A stretch of 64,000 bases of DNA. It comes from a virus. Shown here in pieces: positions 49,958 through 60,100 of this stretch. The translations under genes were made by a program, and so were the position numbers. The notes below the pieces were generated by a model. That model had not been told where the DNA came from, ran no database searches, and saw only the letters and a program-made list of their open reading frames with translations. Location of the stretch: the IMG/VR virus record IMGVR_UViG_3300022928_001147, positions 1-64,000 of that record; one strand, 5' to 3'. Each line of letters starts with the position of its first letter. Within the stretch, counting starts at the first letter, position 1.

Positions 49958-50890
49958 TTAGAAAGTGTTAGAAGCAGTATTAATAGCAACAGTAGGTGCT
50001 GCTACTTGGACGTTTGTACCAGTTGGACGAATATAGCTCATTGAACTTGTTAGTGTACCTTTGACAGTTTCGTCAACTGCTGCCCCAGCTGGACCAGCAC
50101 CGACTACAGGTTTTACATCGCCGGCATCGTCGTCTCTGTATATCATACGAATACGAACACCATTGGTAATAGATCGAGCTTCAATTTGATAGTCGTTTTC
50201 TGCGTATGGTGTAGTACCTGTTCGGGCTAAAATATATCTTGCAGTTGTATCAAGATCATAATATCCATCACTTGTGATTGTTCCGTTAGCTCCTGTTTTA
50301 GTAACGTTTACATAATCCATTGTAACAGTACCTACTGTAGACACCATTGTTTGCCAGTCTAGAGTTTTTGCTTCAGTTCCAGTGTATGCTAAACTACTTA
50401 CAAATACAAGTTTGCCGCCCGCATTAAAAAATGCCTTTACATCATTTGCAGATGCCCAAGTAAAGTTTACATCATGTATCTGAGTACCTTGCCATCCAGA
50501 TGCTTTAGTTTTACTACTTCCACTAACAGTTGTAAATTGTCCTGTTCCTAAAGTAAATCTATTGCCTGCATCTTTTATAAAATTAACTACTGTTTCAAGC
50601 GCATCATGAACACTCTTAGTTATGTTTTCGCCTACACTAACTGTAACAAGTGCGGGATCCGGAGCACTACCGACTTGGTGAGTGTATGCTTTAGTAGCAT
50701 CAGTTTTAAGTGCATTCCAGGCAGTCGCAGTAATTTTATCACCTGGACTTATTGCAGGTGCAGTAATTGCCTGATTGTATCCTGCTGCGGTGGTGCCGGT
50801 TCCTGTAGGGGTTCCCATAACAAGGTTAATACCTGATCTTAACGTTGTATATTCTGCTTCAGTAATTAACTGGCCTACATTTACTGTCAT
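49958..50890 (-). CDS. Virion structural protein, tail-associated
   Basis: 310 residues. Repeated helical-loop N-terminal halves (LITEAEYTTLRSGINLVMG and NITKSVHDALETVVNFIKD, each in a V-VG---T or V-VGE context) are followed by a beta-rich C-terminal domain (NGVRIRMIYRDDDAG). The order is typical of a tail or fibre-attachment protein. TATAAATA lies 23 bases upstream. Confidence 0.7.
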   Translation of the reverse strand: MTVNVGQLITEAEYTTLRSGINLVMGTPTGTGTTAAGYNQAITAPAISPGDKITATAWNALKTDATKAYTHQVGSAPDPALVTVSVGENITKSVHDALETVVNFIKDAGNRFTLGTGQFTTVSGSSKTKASGWQGTQIHDVNFTWASANDVKAFFNAGGKLVFVSSLAYTGTEAKTLDWQTMVSTVGTVTMDYVNVTKTGANGTITSDGYYDLDTTARYILARTGTTPYAENDYQIEARSITNGVRIRMIYRDDDAGDVKPVVGAGPAGAAVDETVKGTLTSSMSYIRPTGTNVQVAAPTVAINTASNTF

Positions 50891-50912
50891 GGATATTCCT
50901 CTTTATTGTACT

Positions 50913-50920
50913 TATTTATA
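50913..50920 (-). promoter_or_regulatory. T4 late promoter (TATAAATA)
   Basis: Exact T4 late octamer on the minus strand, 23 bases before the ATG at 50890, in the gap after the fibre gene. Confidence 0.75.
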
Positions 50921-52427
50921 CTTTTAAAACACACTCAACTAACTTTTCAGATTCTTCTAAGTTAGATTCTAGAGCAACACCTACTAATGATCCTCCGTTA
51001 ATTGCTGTACTTGCACAACCGTTATTGTCAACATATACTGCCTGACCTTTTTTAACAGCGCCAATAACACGAACAGGTAAACGTCCTTTAAGACCGATAT
51101 ACTGGCCTTCTGCGTCACTGTTCATCATAACAGCAGGATCTGTAGAAACTACACCGATAGCAATATCGCCTACGTTTGCTGCTTCAACATCATGGTCATC
51201 ATGAGAGCATACTGTAACTACAGTACCGGGTACTAATTCTTCAGCAGTTGAATATTTTTCTGCTAAGTCAGCATATCGAGCACTTGTTGCTGTACCTTGG
51301 AAAAGTACCGCATTTAAGTTTCCGCTTGCATCACGCACAGCAACGCTATTAGCTGTTCCTGTACCGATTGTGTCAACTGCTCCAACTCGTACATTGCCGC
51401 CGACGATAAGTGCAGAAGCCTTTTCAGAAGTTCCGTATATATTAGTTGCATACACTGCACTAAATTTTTCAGTAGCACTACCTATTGCAACATTTTCTAC
51501 TGTAGTTCCTGTTAATATTCCTGGCTTAACTAAACCAGGTTCTAAAGTAATAATATTTTTGTTAGTGCCGCCAGTTTGTTTTGTTCTAAAACGAATTTCA
51601 TCGCCCTGTGCATTTTGGATAACTGCTTGGTTATCGTTTTCTACATATAGTTTAAGATCTAAACCTGCGCCAATTGCAATACCTGCATCAGTTTGAAAGT
51701 TAGTAATTTCTGTAAATACGCTAGGCTGTCCTGGAGTTGCAGTAACGTATTCACTTGCAGATTTTCCGTTTAATTTGTCAGCGTTAGACGCAGTACCATA
51801 AAAACGTGTCGAATCACTAGTAATTCCGCCCGTTGCGCTAAGAGTATTTTTAAGAGTTACACCTGATCGTATTACATCAAACCCTGATATAGCATTTTCA
51901 GCATCATTACTGTCAATTGTAAATTCACTTGGACTAATAACAAATATTACTTCATCATTAACTGTAGCAGCAATTATGCTTCTACTAACTGCAAGAGTGT
52001 CGCGAACTGTTCTACTTTGCATTTGTGTAATGCCAGAACCTGCGTCTTGTGGACCAATTAGTACAAAATCAGATCCGTTATATGAATATAACTGTTCATT
52101 AATTGTATCCCACCAAAAGTCGCCAGTAGCAAGACCTGCCGGAGCAGTAGCACTAATTTCTGCGCCACCAGTTGTGCGCCACTTTGTACCGTCATTAAAT
52201 TTTAATTTGCTGTTTGCACTATCAAACCAAATTTGACCTGTAATTGCCCTCGGAGGCTGATTAGCTCCTGCAAAGTTTTCAAGCAAGAATACAAAATTTT
52301 CGTTTTGTATCTCACCGTAGCCTGCATAATTTTTACCAACTAGTTTAAGATCAGTTGTTTGATCTAATGTACCATCTTGTACAATTGTTAACTGGTTAGT
52401 GTTGTATTTGTTAATTGTATACGCCAT
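50916..52427 (-). CDS. Tail fibre with C-terminal peptidase_G2/chaperone-like domain
   Basis: 503 residues. The N-terminal 145 are the attachment module also in the next two genes (LVGKNYAGYGEIQNENFVFL, ITGQIWFDS, GDFWWDTINEQLY). The C-terminal 135 have ARYADLAEKYSTAEELVPGT, IAIGVVSTDP and LKGRLPVRVIGAVKKGQ, the autoproteolytic chaperone type that trims fibres during folding. Middle is a collagen-like/beta repetitive shaft. Late-type octamer upstream. Confidence 0.82.
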   Translation of the reverse strand: MAYTINKYNTNQLTIVQDGTLDQTTDLKLVGKNYAGYGEIQNENFVFLLENFAGANQPPRAITGQIWFDSANSKLKFNDGTKWRTTGGAEISATAPAGLATGDFWWDTINEQLYSYNGSDFVLIGPQDAGSGITQMQSRTVRDTLAVSRSIIAATVNDEVIFVISPSEFTIDSNDAENAISGFDVIRSGVTLKNTLSATGGITSDSTRFYGTASNADKLNGKSASEYVTATPGQPSVFTEITNFQTDAGIAIGAGLDLKLYVENDNQAVIQNAQGDEIRFRTKQTGGTNKNIITLEPGLVKPGILTGTTVENVAIGSATEKFSAVYATNIYGTSEKASALIVGGNVRVGAVDTIGTGTANSVAVRDASGNLNAVLFQGTATSARYADLAEKYSTAEELVPGTVVTVCSHDDHDVEAANVGDIAIGVVSTDPAVMMNSDAEGQYIGLKGRLPVRVIGAVKKGQAVYVDNNGCASTAINGGSLVGVALESNLEESEKLVECVLKV

Positions 52428-52452
52428 AATTTAAATAACCCCTTGCTATTAG

Positions 52453-52460
52453 TATTTATC
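52453..52460 (-). promoter_or_regulatory. T4-type late promoter (GATAAATA)
   Basis: GATAAATA on the minus strand, 26 bases before the ATG at 52427. Confidence 0.55.
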
Positions 52461-52465
52461 GCAAG

Positions 52466-54358
52466 TTACGGATAACTGTTCGTACTGACAAATGTCCACA
52501 CCGAACCTGTAACTGTAAACTCCATTGTGTATCTTGCTGGTGTTAACACCACTGACCCTGTTGCTGGATTTGCAGCAACAATATCCTGTATAACTGATTC
52601 ATTTTGTGTGCCTGCACTATCAACTGCTATATTAGACTTTTGTAATACTCCAGTTCCATTTGTAGTTACAGTTACATTAATACCTGTAACTGTTGCGCCT
52701 GCATAACTAGTACAATGAATTTTAGCAACTGTTCCTTCTCTTGCACTGCTTGCAGGACTAATGCTTTCTAATATGTTTCGCACGTCTGCAATAGGACCAT
52801 TTCCAAATCCTGCTGGATTTGGGCTAGTTAATCCTGTAATATCTAAAGTAAGCGCCACAGGTGCTGTTAATATCTCAGTATCAACATATTCTTTATTTGT
52901 AACATCAGTAGCATCAGTCGGAGTTGCTACTCCAGCAATTTTTTGATTGTTGATTGTAATAGTGCCTGTAGAATTAATATCTAACGGCACTGTTGAAGAA
53001 ATACTACCTAAACTTGCATCTCCAGAAACCGTTAACGCACCTAATGTACCAATTGAAGTCAGACCAGCGGCTGTTGCAACTGTATCACCTAGTCGTGTTT
53101 TAGAAAGTACTTGTGTATTTTCGATTCTGTATTCTTTACCAGTAGTTAAATCAACATCTTGATTAAATGTCCAATTTCCTGTTGATTGTAACCAAGATAA
53201 CGTTTTATCAGTTGCACCTTTTAATGTAATGCCGCCGCCGTTTGCAGTAGTATCTGTTGGCGTATCCGTTGTTCCTAATTCTATGTTAGGATCTTCTACT
53301 GTCATTGTTGCTGTATTAACAGTAGTAGTAGTTCCTTCAATAACTAAATTGCCTTCTACTGTAAGATCACCAGTAAATTTTCCTGACCCTGTAACATCAA
53401 GTTCAACAGTAGGAGTATCTTGATATAAACCAAATCTACGTGTGCTAGTGTCTAATGTAAATGCATCAATAAAATCACTTCCTTGAGGGACTCTAATTGA
53501 AAAATCGTAATTTAATTGTTTAAGTTCTATAGCTGTAGTAGTGCCGCTATTTACTGTTCTAAAAGCAGCATATTGCGAATCTCCGTATCCTACTATAACA
53601 CCTTCATCACCTTTAACAAATAAACCGCCTTCCATTTGCTGATCAACTGCATTATTGTCTACATCACGTTCGTTAGTTGCAACAAATGCCGAAGGCAAAT
53701 ACGAGTTTCCTTGACTGTCAATTAAGTTTTCTGCGTTTAATGCAGTACCTTGATACTTAAAATCAGCAATTTCAGTTGGATTAAAACCAACATTAATTTT
53801 TCTACCATACGCATATGGTAAAATAACTGATGCTGTATTAGGAGTAAATTCAAATCGACTATATATTCCTGCAAGTATTCCGCCTATATACAATGTCAAA
53901 ACAGTTCTAATTTGGTTACTAGTATCTACCATTGTAACTGCTTCTACACCGGTTTTTCCTTGTGTTGAGTTATACTGCGGACCAACTAATACTAAGTCCG
54001 AACCGTCCCAAAAGTACAATTTATTTTCAGCATTGTCAATCCATAGATCACCTGATACTAAGTTTGTAGGTTGATTACTACTTACTGTAGGAGACCCTGC
54101 TGTTCTAAAACTCGAACCGTCATATATTTTTAATCTATTTTCGCCAGTATCGTACCATAGTTGTCCCTTTAAAGGATTACTAGGAGCACTAGTTGCTGCA
54201 AAATTTTCAATTATTTTAACAAAATTTTCGTTAAATGCTTCGCCAAACCCTTTATAATTTCGACCTACTAATGTAATATCTGTAGATACTGTATCAATTA
54301 CACCGTCTGTAAGTTCTACTAGCAACTCGCCGTTTGTTTTGTTTATTTTATAGCTCAT
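52466..54358 (-). CDS. Tail-fibre protein, shared N-terminal module
   Basis: 630 residues. N-terminus as in the neighbours (LVGRNYKGFGEAFNENFVKI, PLKGQLWYDTGENRLKIYDG, GDLWIDNAENKLYFWDG). Then a beta shaft (TKYEYRIENT, GTTTTVNTATMTVEDPN) and a C-terminal knob (PASSAREGTVAKIHC). Stop/start overlap of 4 bp with the next gene, so the three fibres are one transcript. Confidence 0.8.
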   Translation of the reverse strand: MSYKINKTNGELLVELTDGVIDTVSTDITLVGRNYKGFGEAFNENFVKIIENFAATSAPSNPLKGQLWYDTGENRLKIYDGSSFRTAGSPTVSSNQPTNLVSGDLWIDNAENKLYFWDGSDLVLVGPQYNSTQGKTGVEAVTMVDTSNQIRTVLTLYIGGILAGIYSRFEFTPNTASVILPYAYGRKINVGFNPTEIADFKYQGTALNAENLIDSQGNSYLPSAFVATNERDVDNNAVDQQMEGGLFVKGDEGVIVGYGDSQYAAFRTVNSGTTTAIELKQLNYDFSIRVPQGSDFIDAFTLDTSTRRFGLYQDTPTVELDVTGSGKFTGDLTVEGNLVIEGTTTTVNTATMTVEDPNIELGTTDTPTDTTANGGGITLKGATDKTLSWLQSTGNWTFNQDVDLTTGKEYRIENTQVLSKTRLGDTVATAAGLTSIGTLGALTVSGDASLGSISSTVPLDINSTGTITINNQKIAGVATPTDATDVTNKEYVDTEILTAPVALTLDITGLTSPNPAGFGNGPIADVRNILESISPASSAREGTVAKIHCTSYAGATVTGINVTVTTNGTGVLQKSNIAVDSAGTQNESVIQDIVAANPATGSVVLTPARYTMEFTVTGSVWTFVSTNSYP

Positions 54359-56460
54359 GCTACGACTCCTGTGTAGATAATATAATTAATAGTTTGGAAT
54401 GGGTTCATAATGTCAATAGGTGCACCAACTTCACTAAAATCACTACCTGCAGGAACAAGCACATCGCCACTGTTAGGCAATCTCTGTGATAAGTCTTCTG
54501 GACCAGTCTGTAAAGTTGATCCTTGAACCCCTGTCGGTAACTCGTCTCGACCGTCTACTTCTCTGTGTGCATAGAATTGCTGACCAGTAGCCGACTTCAT
54601 ATCGTGTTGGTGTTCTGGTAAGTTTTCTAAATCTATTGTAGTTGTATCAGTGCCATCAACAGCGCCTAGTACGCTTGCATTTGATCCTCTATTTCTAGTA
54701 TCCGGATCATCAACCGGCGGAGTAAGGCCGCCCATTAACAAGTTACCTAGTGGGAATCTGCCTCTTAGATCAGGAAGATTAAAGTATCCAGCGCTTGGAG
54801 TAGGACCGTAATTTAAATCAATTAATACAAATAAATCGTTATATGTGCCTTGAGAAAGTTCTTGCCCGTTACAGAATTTCCATCCTGGAGGTTCTGAAAG
54901 ACCAGCGTAAGGCATAATGCTGCCTATAGGTGTTAATCCTACAATGCTATTAAACAATGTTGATCTTGATATACGTTTTAAACCTTTATCTGACCCAGTT
55001 GTTCTGTCAATTAAAAATTCATCGCTAGACAAACTATTAGGTTCAGATGTTTTTTCACTAATAACTGTATTTTTTAATCTTAAAGTAAACTCTTTTACGC
55101 CGCCGCCTGTTTGTCCGTCAAATGCTTTTTCAACAGTTTCAACATCACCTTGCATTCTAAATGTAGTTGAACTTGTTAATTTGTCAGCGCTTCCAGCTTT
55201 GCCGCTAACGTTACCACTAACTTGGCCTTCTAAGTTTCCTAAGAAAGTAGTTGCATAAATTTTACGCCATCTTAAATCACTTCTACCAATGTTTCTAGTG
55301 TTGTTAAGATCAGGTAATATCAAATCACTAGCAGTAGTATCAACAACTAAATCATTATTACCTAATGTAATACTTTTTTGTACTCTAATCGAATCTCCGA
55401 CATTAATTGACTTAGCAATGCCTGCACCACCTTTGACAACTAATGCACCATTGCTAATTGTAGTACTCTGTGTAACGTCATTTGTTGTAACAATTCCGCT
55501 AATTTTAACATTACCTGTAACATCTAGTGCTTCATCAGGAGCTTCGTTATTAATACCAACTCTTAAACTTGAATCCACTCGCAGTACAGTATTACTATTT
55601 CCTGCGTTTCTAACTCTAAAGTCAATATTTGAGCCTTCGATGTTATGCTGTATAACGCCTGCGCTACCTTCAACTCCGATATTAAGTTCTGCATTAATAC
55701 CATATGCAATACCGCTGTTATTTTGTACATTTAATGGAAATACAGTAGTCGATTCTACGTCACTTCTTAAGAAATTAGCGGCCGGTATTGGTAAATTACT
55801 AACAATTAAACTTTCTGCCTTCTCAGCAGTACCATAGAATTTAACATTGTTAACGCCGTCGGCGTCAGTATCTCTATTTGCTAAGTTAATTCCAGGACGA
55901 ATTTGCACGCCTGCAAATCCATTAATTGTTGCTTTAGGTGTAAATGTATCAAATGCAATAATAGCAACAATGTTAGCATTAACTTGAATTTCAATGATTG
56001 TATATTCTGCATTATCTTGGCCAACAACAGTATTAGGTTGTGCACCAGTTGTTAATCCTTGACTAAAACTTGGACCAACAAGTATCCAGTTAGAACCAGT
56101 AAACAAGTACAATTGCTGATTGTCGGTGTCTGCCCATAGATCACCTGCTAATGCTTGGGTAGTATCAGGCTCTGTAGTGCTCTTTTTAAGTCCGCTTGCT
56201 GATATCCAGATTGTTCCATCGTATATTAGCAATTGTTCTGTACTATTATTGTACCATAATTGACCTTCGATCGCATTTGACGGTTCTGTAGGACTTGCGA
56301 AGTTTTCTAATAAATGTAGTAAATCTTCGGCAATTGCAGCACCGTAACCTGTACTGTTTCTGCCAGGTAATTTAATACTAGTGTCAGTGTTAATTGTCTG
56401 ATCTTCGACTACAATAGGGTCTTTTTCAGCACTATCAGTAAATTGTATTGTATATGCCAT
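54355..56460 (-). CDS. Tail fibre with phage tail-collar domain
   Basis: 701 residues. Shared N-terminal module (LPGRNSTGYGAAIAEDLLHL, AIEGQLWYNNSTEQLLIYDG), a shaft, and a C-terminal tail-collar domain: IGSIMPYAGLSEPPGWKFC-G, YNDLFVLIDLNYG, and FNLPDLRGRFPLG. Collar domains of this type join or cap short fibres. Start after TAGATGG, 4 bp after the next gene's stop. Confidence 0.88.
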   Translation of the reverse strand: MAYTIQFTDSAEKDPIVVEDQTINTDTSIKLPGRNSTGYGAAIAEDLLHLLENFASPTEPSNAIEGQLWYNNSTEQLLIYDGTIWISASGLKKSTTEPDTTQALAGDLWADTDNQQLYLFTGSNWILVGPSFSQGLTTGAQPNTVVGQDNAEYTIIEIQVNANIVAIIAFDTFTPKATINGFAGVQIRPGINLANRDTDADGVNNVKFYGTAEKAESLIVSNLPIPAANFLRSDVESTTVFPLNVQNNSGIAYGINAELNIGVEGSAGVIQHNIEGSNIDFRVRNAGNSNTVLRVDSSLRVGINNEAPDEALDVTGNVKISGIVTTNDVTQSTTISNGALVVKGGAGIAKSINVGDSIRVQKSITLGNNDLVVDTTASDLILPDLNNTRNIGRSDLRWRKIYATTFLGNLEGQVSGNVSGKAGSADKLTSSTTFRMQGDVETVEKAFDGQTGGGVKEFTLRLKNTVISEKTSEPNSLSSDEFLIDRTTGSDKGLKRISRSTLFNSIVGLTPIGSIMPYAGLSEPPGWKFCNGQELSQGTYNDLFVLIDLNYGPTPSAGYFNLPDLRGRFPLGNLLMGGLTPPVDDPDTRNRGSNASVLGAVDGTDTTTIDLENLPEHQHDMKSATGQQFYAHREVDGRDELPTGVQGSTLQTGPEDLSQRLPNSGDVLVPAGSDFSEVGAPIDIMNPFQTINYIIYTGVVA

Positions 56461-56464
56461 CTAA

Positions 56465-57079
56465 TTATGCCCCATTAAAACCAGTTAAACTCTGTACCCT
56501 AACTGTATAATCAATTTGAATCAATCTATTGAGTGACTTTTGTACAGGATGGAATACAACGTGTGTTAGTAACCTGCCGTTGCCGTCAGCACTATATGCT
56601 TTTAACCCTAATTCGTCAAATACATAAAGGCTATCAGCATTAGTAGCAGTATCAAACGCATCTTGTCCATTAGGTTCACCGTAATCTAGCAAGCAAGTTA
56701 CTAAAATATCAGTATAATTTGTGCCGCTAACGTGGCGAGTTTCAATTTTATTACGTGCAGGATCAAGATTATTTACACTTCGATCATCTACTACTTTAGT
56801 AAATGTTTCGTTGTACAAACTAGCATTTGTACCAGTACTATTAGGTGTCAAATATGTAATAATACCAGTAGGGTCAACACTAGTGCCGCCGTTTCCAAAG
56901 CCCATTTGATAAATCCATCCTGTACCAGCATTGCCTAAACTTTCTGCAAGGCTAATACTCATATTTTCATAATGAATAGCATTGCGTTTGTCTACAATTA
57001 CTTCACCAGTTTCTGGATTGTGTATTTTAATGTGTCCTTGTAGCAGCACACCGCTTTGTTCGTTTAATTTATCTGTCAT
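56465..57079 (-). CDS. Virion structural protein, baseplate- or fibre-associated
   Basis: 204 residues from the ATG at 57079; the frame opens earlier (57163) across the giant gene's end, but AGGA stands before 57079. GHIKIHNPETGEVIVDKRNAI and YQMGFGNGGTSVDPTG are the pattern of proteins at the end of giant baseplate genes in marine T4-like phages (from memory). Late-type octamer 20 bases upstream. Confidence 0.7.
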   Translation of the reverse strand: MTDKLNEQSGVLLQGHIKIHNPETGEVIVDKRNAIHYENMSISLAESLGNAGTGWIYQMGFGNGGTSVDPTGIITYLTPNSTGTNASLYNETFTKVVDDRSVNNLDPARNKIETRHVSGTNYTDILVTCLLDYGEPNGQDAFDTATNADSLYVFDELGLKAYSADGNGRLLTHVVFHPVQKSLNRLIQIDYTVRVQSLTGFNGA

Positions 57080-57098
57080 AGTTCCTATCCTGCTGTTG

Positions 57099-57106
57099 TA
57101 TTTATC
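57099..57106 (-). promoter_or_regulatory. T4-type late promoter (GATAAATA) inside the giant gene's end
   Basis: GATAAATA on the minus strand, 20 bases before the ATG at 57079, overlapping the stop codon region of the giant gene. Confidence 0.55.
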
Positions 57107-60100
57107 GCGGCAGGTCAACTGTTGCTGCACGTAAGAATCTACTGATGTCAGAATCTGATTCACCTAATGGTGTTCCAGGTACATTCCATAGTATTCCTTG
57201 ACGTCTAACAACAATAACCTTAACGTTTTCGGTCGGTGTTTCTGTTAATGTTAATGTAGTACCGTCTACACTAAATTCCGCTGGCAATGTAACATCGCCT
57301 TCTGGGCTATCTTGCGCAGTAAGAGTAGTAAAATTGTAGCTACTAATTGCGTTTTTACGCAAACGTCTGCCACCTACAAATACTTCAAACTCGTTTATAC
57401 TACTTGGCTCAAAGTCTAGTGTGTAGTCTGCCGTTGTACCATTTGCTAAGAATTGTGTAGTTAATGTTTCGTCTTTGTATGGCATAGTTGCTGTAGGACC
57501 TTGGTTGTAAACATTTTCACCTGCTAAGTAAATTGCTTTAACACCAGTACCTAACGTACCTCTGCGTAATTGACTCAATACATTTCCATTTCTTACAAAA
57601 TATTCGATACGCTCGCCTGCAATAAACAATATTCCAGGAACACTACTTGTTGGACTTGGTTCAGGAAGATTAGATCCATCTGTTACTGTAATACTTTGAT
57701 CGTACCAGTTTAGATCAGCAGCAAGCATAACACCATTTCTATCGTCAAGACGCTTGTAATGTGTTCTATTAAGCATATCTTTAAACTGACTCCATCCATA
57801 CTTGTCAACTAATATAGGATCTGCAAAATGTAGCAATTCAATTACATCATTTTCTTCAATGCCTATATCAATTTTAACATAACGTTTGTTATCAGTTACA
57901 TAATAATGTACACTTGGTATTAGTAATTCGCCGTTTAGTGTAACCCATACATATTGTGCATCAAGTGCAGGCTTTGATAATTCAATTAGTCCAGCAGTTA
58001 AATGATTATATCTATACCAGTCGTCTGTCCCAACTGTTAGAGATACTCTGTCTACAACATCATACTGCTGTCTATCAAAGCCTTGCGAGTCATGGTTGCT
58101 AAACTGATACACTGTTATGATATCGCCTTCGTTGTATGCGCTATCAAGATGTAATATGCCAGGTGTTGATACAAACTCGTTATTTGTATCAAAATATCCA
58201 TAACGGTATTCGCCATCATTAGTAACATACACATTTAATATGTCACCGTCTTGTTGATTAACTCTAGCCTTTAGTCTAATAGTACTACCTGTGCTGTTTG
58301 ATTTTGATCCGGTAAACGTCCATTCAGTATTATAAGTTAATTCTACGTTATTTAAAAATACTTTTATTTGCCTGTTATCGATCGTTCCTGCTGGAATTTG
58401 GAATTCTTCTAACTGATATTCACGCTTAGATGCCGTTGTTACAAATCGGCGTGTATACCCTGCATTAAGGATTTTGTTGTTAACTTTCACAACACTAAAC
58501 CAAGCACTTGGTTCATTATTAAATGGTGTTTGGTTTAGTGCAAATTCTACAGTGCTGCCATCAGCAGTAAATGTATCAATTGACACTTCACTAAAGTTTT
58601 GTGTTTCGCCTTTAAAGAATGCATAACTTATTACACTACCTGCTTCTGGCGGTGTAGCTAATGATATTACAGCATTATTAGGATAATCATAAGTATCATC
58701 ACTTTGTTCAACTACATTATTTAATGCTTCACCATTTACAGTAATAAAGTACTGTAGCTCAGTATCAAATCTTACATTAGTTAAGAATTTATTAGTTGTA
58801 CCGTCAGCAATAATATTATCAATATCAAGGATGTCAGTACCGCTTACTCCTAGTACTGCTAGATGTACTTTTGCGTTTAATGCAGGTGCAGTATTGAATG
58901 TAATAGTCTTAGCAGCATAATCTACAGTATATGCATCAGCTGATATAATATTAAATCCTACTTTTACAAACAAACTATTTGCTTGCAGTGGCGTAGTGTC
59001 TAAACTAAACGTTGTAGTTACACCATCACCTGTATAATTTCTTGACGTAATCTGACTGCTACCAGCTTGCGGTCTTTCATAAACTTTAATATCAACTGTG
59101 TCGAGCAGTTGTCCTGGTACTAATTCTTCCGGGCCTGCACTTGTAGTTTGTGTTACAAATCCGTCACCGTCGATAGTAATGTCTTCAGCTCTTAGACCAG
59201 TTGCAGTTGAATAATTTAATGCTCCGCCTGTCAATATAGTATCGTAGCTGTTAGGATCAGGCAAATATGTACCATCACTAGTTGTCTTTCTAATGATGAT
59301 AATATCACCTGCTTGGTTAGCAAGATCAAGGCCATCATTATCAAGGAACACTACTTGTGTTACACCATCGCCTGTAATACTCTGACATATTGCGTTCGGA
59401 TTTGTTACAGGGTTAACTGTACCGTAGTTAATATCATCTACTCTTACACCATTTTTATAAACGTTATAAACAACTCCACTTGCTAATGGCGCTGCAAGAT
59501 CAAGACTTATAGTCGAACCGTCAAGTTCGAATATTTCATCTTCAAACGATGTGTCATAGCTATCCCAAGTTTCTTCATACCATCCTTCAGAATCCCATCC
59601 TCGGCCGCCGCTAAAGTCAAAGCTCTTAACTTCTACTCCGCCATAATCAAGACCAGTCATAAGTTGATTTAAATCGTTACCAGGCATTCCTGTAGTAGGT
59701 GTATAATAATTATTAATTCTGTCTTGAGCTTGCATTAAGTTGATAGATTTTTTATATTCAACTCTTATTAGTTTATTAGCTTCTGGAGCATTAGTAAATT
59801 CAATTTGCCCGTAATAACGATCATACCCTTTGGTAGTATCAAGTACATTAGTATAAGTGTACTCGCTATTTAATGCCTCTTGATTGCTAACAAATACCTT
59901 TACATTTGATTTTAATAAATCCATTGGCCAAACTAAATCAAACTCAAATTTATTGCCACTTGCTGTAAATGTCTCAGTATGATTCAATACTGTATAAACA
60001 TATGTTCCTGTAGTCCTGTCAAACTTAACAATAGTGTGCATTCCTCTAACAGGACTTTCGCCTATTTGAACACTGTAAGTAGCAGCTTCGCCATCATCTT

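Noticed and set aside
55289-55837. 182-residue plus-strand ORF opposite a tail-fibre gene
   Set aside because: Antisense to beta-repeat coding sequence; low-complexity Leu/Pro/Val/Thr composition typical of shadows.
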